Part shown: positions 58,804-64,000 of the stretch, piece after piece | How the letters are laid out: each line of letters opens with the position of its first letter | Numbering within the stretch: position 1 is the stretch's first letter | Translations under genes and position numbers: made by a program | The notes under the pieces: generated by a model | Told to the model about the DNA's origin: nothing | The model's database searches: none | The model's input: the letters and a program-made list of their open reading frames with translations, nothing else | Assembly (NCBI GenBank): GCA_038380795.1 | Contig: CM076266.1 | Span: 35,414,145 to 35,478,144 of the forward strand | DNA from: Pyrocephalus nanus | Taxonomy: Eukaryota; Chordata; Aves; Passeriformes; Tyrannidae | DNA length: 64,000 nt | Direction: 5' to 3'

Positions 58804-59439
58804 AAGAGGGGAAGAAAAACTTTTTCAAGGTTTTCCATTCTAAATAGGTTTAATCATAACAGCTGTAAAAGGACAGATCTGATTCTAGCAAATGTCATGG
58901 TAAATATATCACAGAAAGTTTTGGCATGAAGATCTCTAAATCTCAGAAAGGAGAAGGATTGTAAGTTACAATCTTTATGTCGGACAAATACAAATACCTC
59001 AGAAAAGGACACCAGCAACAGTAAGACCCCACACTCCACAAAGAGCTCCCGGGAAATCCTGAAGTCCAAAGATAAATTAGGGGTTTACTAAACATTAACC
59101 ATTAAGGTTACTCTTTGTGCAGGGATTTGATCACTTTCTCATTATCCCCTGTACAAAATACATGGAGGATTGCAGTGACTGAATTAGGCTTGATAATTTC
59201 CTGTGTGCCTGTGGACTCAGACTGACATCCTGATGCTGTCCTACACTGGAGGACTATTTTAAAAGCTGCCTTTACAGGCACCCTGGATGTAATGCAGTTT
59301 TATTTTTAAATGAAATCTTTGATTACGGAGAACAAACCCATGGCTAGGGAAGCATGCAACAGAACCACAAAGTCTGTGGGGGACCATGCTTATCGCAGCA
59401 AAATCGCCTTCTCAGTGTTCAGCATTGCTGCCGTGTCAT

Positions 59440-59625
59440 GTTACAGTAATAACTGCAGATGAAGAGCTTTTAATTCATTGATAAAAGCAGAAGGCTGGAG
59501 TATCTGGCTAGCTGTAATGAAGCTTATTATTCTGCAGCTAATTTGCCGATTATGTTAGAGTTTTATTTCTGAGCACTTGTACCAGAAGACAGCATTATCA
59601 ACATAACGTCTAAACATAGAAGGTC
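59440..59625. other. Candidate conserved non-coding element
   Basis: Holds several homeodomain-type sites (ttttaattcattgataaa, gtaatgaagc, gctaatttgc), GCTAGCTG, and no repeat character. A distal enhancer is inferred from composition only. Confidence 0.3.
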
Positions 59626-60785
59626 CCAGGAAGAATTTTAATGAGCTATCACCTACCTCAGCAAAGGTCCCTGTTATTAATAGTGAGTATCCTAAGTATA
59701 GATCAAAAACTCTCCCTGAAGAGTGTGCAACCCGTCTAAAATATGATTACTCATTTGGAACATAACTAGAAAGTAATGGCAAAGTCAGGTCTCGTTTATA
59801 AAAGGTTGTGGTTTCTTTAATGATGATAACTGGATGAGGGCTCAGATGAAGCACCCTGATCTGACAGCGGGATTCCCACACACCCACTGCAGATCCAGCC
59901 ATGAGCTGGAGCCTGATCTTGGGAAAAAAGGCTGCTCATGAAGGAACACTTGGTTGTTCCCTATCTTCTACCTTTTTTAACTCTCCTTTTTCCTTTTTTA
60001 AGGCCAGGAGGCCATGAAGACTACTGAAACATAGGATCTGCTTCTTCCTCTTACTTTACCACTGAGGTCCTCCAGAAGTCTGAAAGAGGATACTGGCACA
60101 TCTATTTCTGTGTCAGGGAATAAAAGCAATGTCATGATAGATGCATGGGTAAATAGGAATCAAGGAGGTGATGTCTGGATACCCACCTATCACCAAGATC
60201 CACGCAGACCTTGAGTCAATCACATACCCTGTCATCTTCCTGGAAATACTGAGACAGGATTTTGTTTTCCTAAAATTCCTTCAAAATTTTATTGGGAAAA
60301 GGTATCCTTCATGTTCTCTTGCTTTGCTATGGCTGGTCTCCCACCATCCCCAGACACAGGTTCAGCTACTTCTGGGTGCTCAGCAGAACATAACATCATG
60401 TTAAAACAATATCACCTTGGACCACCCTCTCTCTAGAAAAAACATCACCACTGAGCATCCTTGTGCCTTAACAGTCAGGAAGAGCAAACACTGCTTTACT
60501 TGTTTGGAAATTTAATAAATACGTCTACTTATCACTAAGGTGATGAGAAAGTCATATATTGAGTTAATCTTTGGCACATTTAAGCTAGACCAAAGCAAAG
60601 CAGAGACTGCTGCAGGATACACTTTGGGCTTGTATGTAACAACACTGTAGTTCAGAAAGGTTATTTATCCTAATCCACAGAAGCCCTAATTGCTTTGGAA
60701 GCTCACTGCCTGTTCAAGGAAATTAAAGCTTGAGAGTTTCTCTCCTGTGTTGTGTCCAGACAGAAAAATTTTATCTTCTACCCCT

Positions 60786-60831
60786 AAGAAAAAAAGAAAA
60801 AAGAAAAAAAGAAAAAAAAGAAAAGAGAAAA
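60786..60831. repeat. A/G simple repeat
   Basis: A runs of 4 to 8 separated by single G (aagaaaaaaagaaaaaag pattern), about 45 bp. Confidence 0.85.
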
Positions 60832-63387
60832 TGCAAAACCCTTCTCATTTTCATTAAAACATAATACTTGTCAGCAGGTACAGTCTATTTCTCTTTGCTA
60901 TTCATTTAAAAAACTTGCTATTCATAAAAAAAACTTGATGTCATTTCCTAGCGGCAGTGTGCTCTGGATGTAAAAATCAGTTTAAAACTGTAGTTCATGA
61001 CTGATTTGTAAAAGCATCAGTTGCTGGAGATGTTAGTGTCAAACTGACACAGCTGACATCAGACACCCATCTGCTGTCCCCAGGCTGAAGCTGTGGCAGG
61101 CTGAGGAGTGAGAGTGGTTTATCCCACAGTCTTGCCAGCCCACCAGCTAGCCCAGAGGGGCTGTGGACAGGGGTGGCGTGGCCATGGGGGCCAGCTGCCA
61201 GAGGGTTCCAAACCTGATCTTGCCCTTCCTTTTGGGCAGCTGGACTTTGCCATGCTAGGGGCCACCTGGTGCCAGGAGCAAGACTAAAGGGAGCCACCTC
61301 ATCATAAGGCTTCCTTTAGTCTGACCCTTGCCTTTTTTCCAAAAAGGGACATTTGGGGGACAGTTGCACTCTAAACTGTGCTGCCTGTGCTCCAGCACAT
61401 GCTGATTAGCCATGAAATACCAAGCTGCCAAGCACAGCAGGCACACTGCATGCCAAGCAGCTTTCTGAGGTGATGCCTGAGCTGCACCAGCCCCAGTTTC
61501 ACGCCGGCTGCAGAGTTCCTGCATCCCAGGGCAGGACAGTATCCATACATCCACCCAGGAGAGAGGCTTACCGCTGTGGGTGGTGGAGGTCTGACACACA
61601 GGTTCCACAGCCTTCACAGAAGGGAAAGAAATGGTCTGCAAAACAGCTGAGGAGATGGACAGCAATGGCAAAATACCCTCCCCGAGCAAATGCCAATGCA
61701 CCAGCACAAGCTCCTCTGCATATAGGGTATTTTGTCTATTAGAGACCAACCCACGTAGCCACAGGCAATCTAGACTCCTTAGGGAAACAGAAGGTTGCCT
61801 ACTTAGACTTATTAGGATGGTAAATGGCTGAGCAGCTGGATGAACAGGCAAAAATAAACTACCTGATATTCTTCCAAGTGCTATACAGAAACCATCCCCA
61901 TTTCTCTTCAGTCCTCTTGGCTTTGCAAAGCTAAAGGGATTCAGATGCTTAACATTCAGGACTTAGAAACAAAATCATTGCAATGTAAACAGGCAGCTTT
62001 GAAAATATTTTTTAGAAGACAGCCCCACTGATTTTCTATTTGACTTTCAAAGACAGAGGTGCTGGGGTGTGGCAAAGGCAAGCGGAATTGCCAAGATATT
62101 TTGAAGAAGTTTACATTCTCAATGACCTTGCATGTAAACAGCAATGTAGAATATAGGACTTATCCCCAAAACTTTGTACCATCCAGGCAGATCACAAAAC
62201 CCTTCCTAACAAGATCTAATTCAGTAAGGAAAAAATCTCCACTGCTCATATCATGGAAATCGGGGCAGGACATTAGATATCAAACTGCAGCTAATAGACA
62301 AATCATCATTGTGTCATGTGCCATTCACGTGTGACAAAATTTTAAGGACTTATCCATATAGGACCAGCCCACATTACTGTATAGTTAATTTTTTATGTGT
62401 TTTTTTCTTTTCAAAATATTTTTTCAACAAACCATTATTTCTAGTATTGATGGCTTTGCATAGAGCTTTTCTCTAGAACATTTGCAAATGTTTTGAAACA
62501 GATCAGTGTGTATGAATAGTTCAAAGAGTTTATTCTTGTAACTGTGCATTACCTTGAACTCACGTCCCACAGATTCCTCCTAAACTGTGGAATCGGTGTA
62601 TTGATTTCCTTTTCTATTTTCTCAATGCTTCTTTTTTGTTTTTCCTTGAAAGAAAGAAATGTTACCCAGCAGTGTACACTGCAGTTTACTGTGCATCTTT
62701 ATATTGGTAAGAGGCTGAGAAAGATTGTATTGTACTGTCAGTCCATCTCTAAAGTCTCTTATTCTGTGGTCCTTGAGCATGAAGGCCAGCATTTTCCAAC
62801 AGACTGTGTAATGTTAGGCATTTGAATCCATATCTATACACGTAAATAAAGTTAGCCTGCTTTTCAGAGGACTTTCAGATCCCATCAGTGGGAGTTTTTA
62901 TGGACAGAAGACTGAATAAGCATTGCAGGATTTAATTAGTACTATTACCCAAAGGAGTGCTTTAAAGATGGCTATATCAGAGGACGCTGATACAGTTCAG
63001 CAGATAGCTGTTCTTTTTTTCTGCATATAATCTTTCAGTGATGCTTAAGAGAGGAGAATATTTTTCCTTAAAAATTAAGTTTGGCTATGTACTGCTTGAA
63101 GTACTATTAGTCAGTTAAAGTATCATGCATTAAGGATGTCAATATTCAGAAAAAGGGAAGCATGGAAAACTTGAGTCAGAGTAAGAAAACTGTCTCTTCA
63201 AAGCTCCCCTTAACTGCTGACTTAGAAAAACAATCAAGGACAGTTAAAAACACCTTTAGGAGTTTATATGTAGCACAAACCCACAGCTTCTCAAAAGAAA
63301 TGGCACTCATCACACATATCCTTGAAAAAGGAGGAAGTCTGAAGTCAAAAAACACCACAAAATTTATTACCATCTTCAGCTGGTGCC

Positions 63388-63452
63388 TCAGCTGGTGTAA
63401 ATCAGTGTAGCTCTTCTTGTTTGAAGGGAGTGACACTGATTTACACAGGCTG
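63388..63452. repeat. Hairpin repeat with 14-bp perfect stem
   Basis: GTGTAAATCAGTGT (63395-63408) and ACACTGATTTACAC (63433-63446) are exact complements around a 24-nt loop. The outer flanks (cagctg and aggctgc) pair partly. It matches, from memory, a palindromic repeat widespread in reptile and bird genomes that reads ggtgtaaatcngtgtagctcc with a mirrored second half. The loop half here has drifted. Confidence 0.65.
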
Positions 63453-64000
63453 CATTGGACTGCTGTGCAAATGTGCTTCTTACATACCTAAAGAAAGAAA
63501 AAAAATTGTAAAAAAAAGGGGAGGGGGAAGATTTCTAGATTTATAGGAGAAAATGAGCCAGGAAATCTGTACCTATGTACATGTTTCCTACAGGAACATA
63601 CAGTATTTTACTGCTTGAGAGCCCCAAAATAAAAGTGAAATTTCAATTTAGAAAATATCACAGTGGCAGTTTAAAATATTTGTGTAACATAATTAAATTC
63701 CACACATATATATTGCTGTGATTGCTTGGGATATCTGTTTTTGTGGAACCAGTGAGCTCAGCTGCACATTATGAACTCAGCTTACACTCTTGATCTTGCT
63801 ACATTCTTAGTTTTTACTGTATTATATATTTACTTGTAGTAAGGCTATGAAGCCTGAGGCACATCAGAAATCTTTGGAGGGGGCATTGAGGTCTTTGTGG
63901 TGACTCCATTGGGAGTGGGCTCTTGCAGGAAGCAGTGGCAGAGCAGGGCAATGGTTCTCCCTGCTGAAGTGAGGCAGGGACAGAGGACAGGGAAGGTAGA

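Larger units (their letters stand above)
58804..64000. other. Intergenic DNA, distal flank
   Basis: Contains a candidate regulatory block (59440-59625), an A/G-rich simple repeat (60786-60831), a local GC-richer island (about 61030-61560) and a hairpin repeat (63388-63452). No gene recognised. The 198-codon minus-strand frame at 61255-61851 lacks any known domain. Confidence 0.65.

Overview
The window is vertebrate nuclear DNA, almost certainly from a bird. It holds the 3' two-thirds of the SATB1 gene on the + strand, followed by about 16 kb of downstream flanking DNA. The evidence for a bird is a truncated CR1 LINE at 10302-10587, low interspersed-repeat density, many A/C-rich low-complexity patches, and a SATB1 protein that matches mammalian SATB1 almost residue for residue with a few substitutions. 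The species cannot be named from sequence alone. No prokaryotic, viral or CRISPR content was seen.

SATB1 layout: six constitutive coding exons plus one cassette exon. They are 1032-1143 (end of the CUT-like domain), 3519-3973 (linker and first half of CUT1), 12580-12792 (second half of CUT1), 21059-21214 (first half of CUT2), 42876-43079 (second half of CUT2), cassette 43580-43675 (32 codons) and 46174-46656 (polyglutamine linker, homeodomain, C-terminus, stop). The joined reading frame is open for 540 codons, or 572 with the cassette. It corresponds to human residue 214 onward. The start codon, the ULD oligomerisation domain and the first half of the CUT-like domain lie upstream of base 1. 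The 3' UTR runs from 46657 to about 47890.

The introns (2.4, 8.6, 8.3, 21.7 and 3.1 kb) and the flank 47900-64000 contain no second gene that I can support. They hold simple repeats, one CR1 fragment, two probable older dispersed repeats, a 100-bp direct duplication, some hairpins, and stretches that look like conserved non-coding elements by composition and motif content. That last call cannot be confirmed without alignment.

The most interesting points concern RNA processing and post-transcriptional control of SATB1. The 3' splice site of the last exon lies inside a CAG repeat, so tandem acceptors can change polyglutamine length. The mammalian long-isoform cassette exon is preserved in frame. 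The 3' UTR carries seed matches for five microRNAs (miR-155, miR-21, miR-7, miR-34a, miR-18a) reported to repress SATB1 in mammalian regulatory T cells. I found no wholly new biological system.
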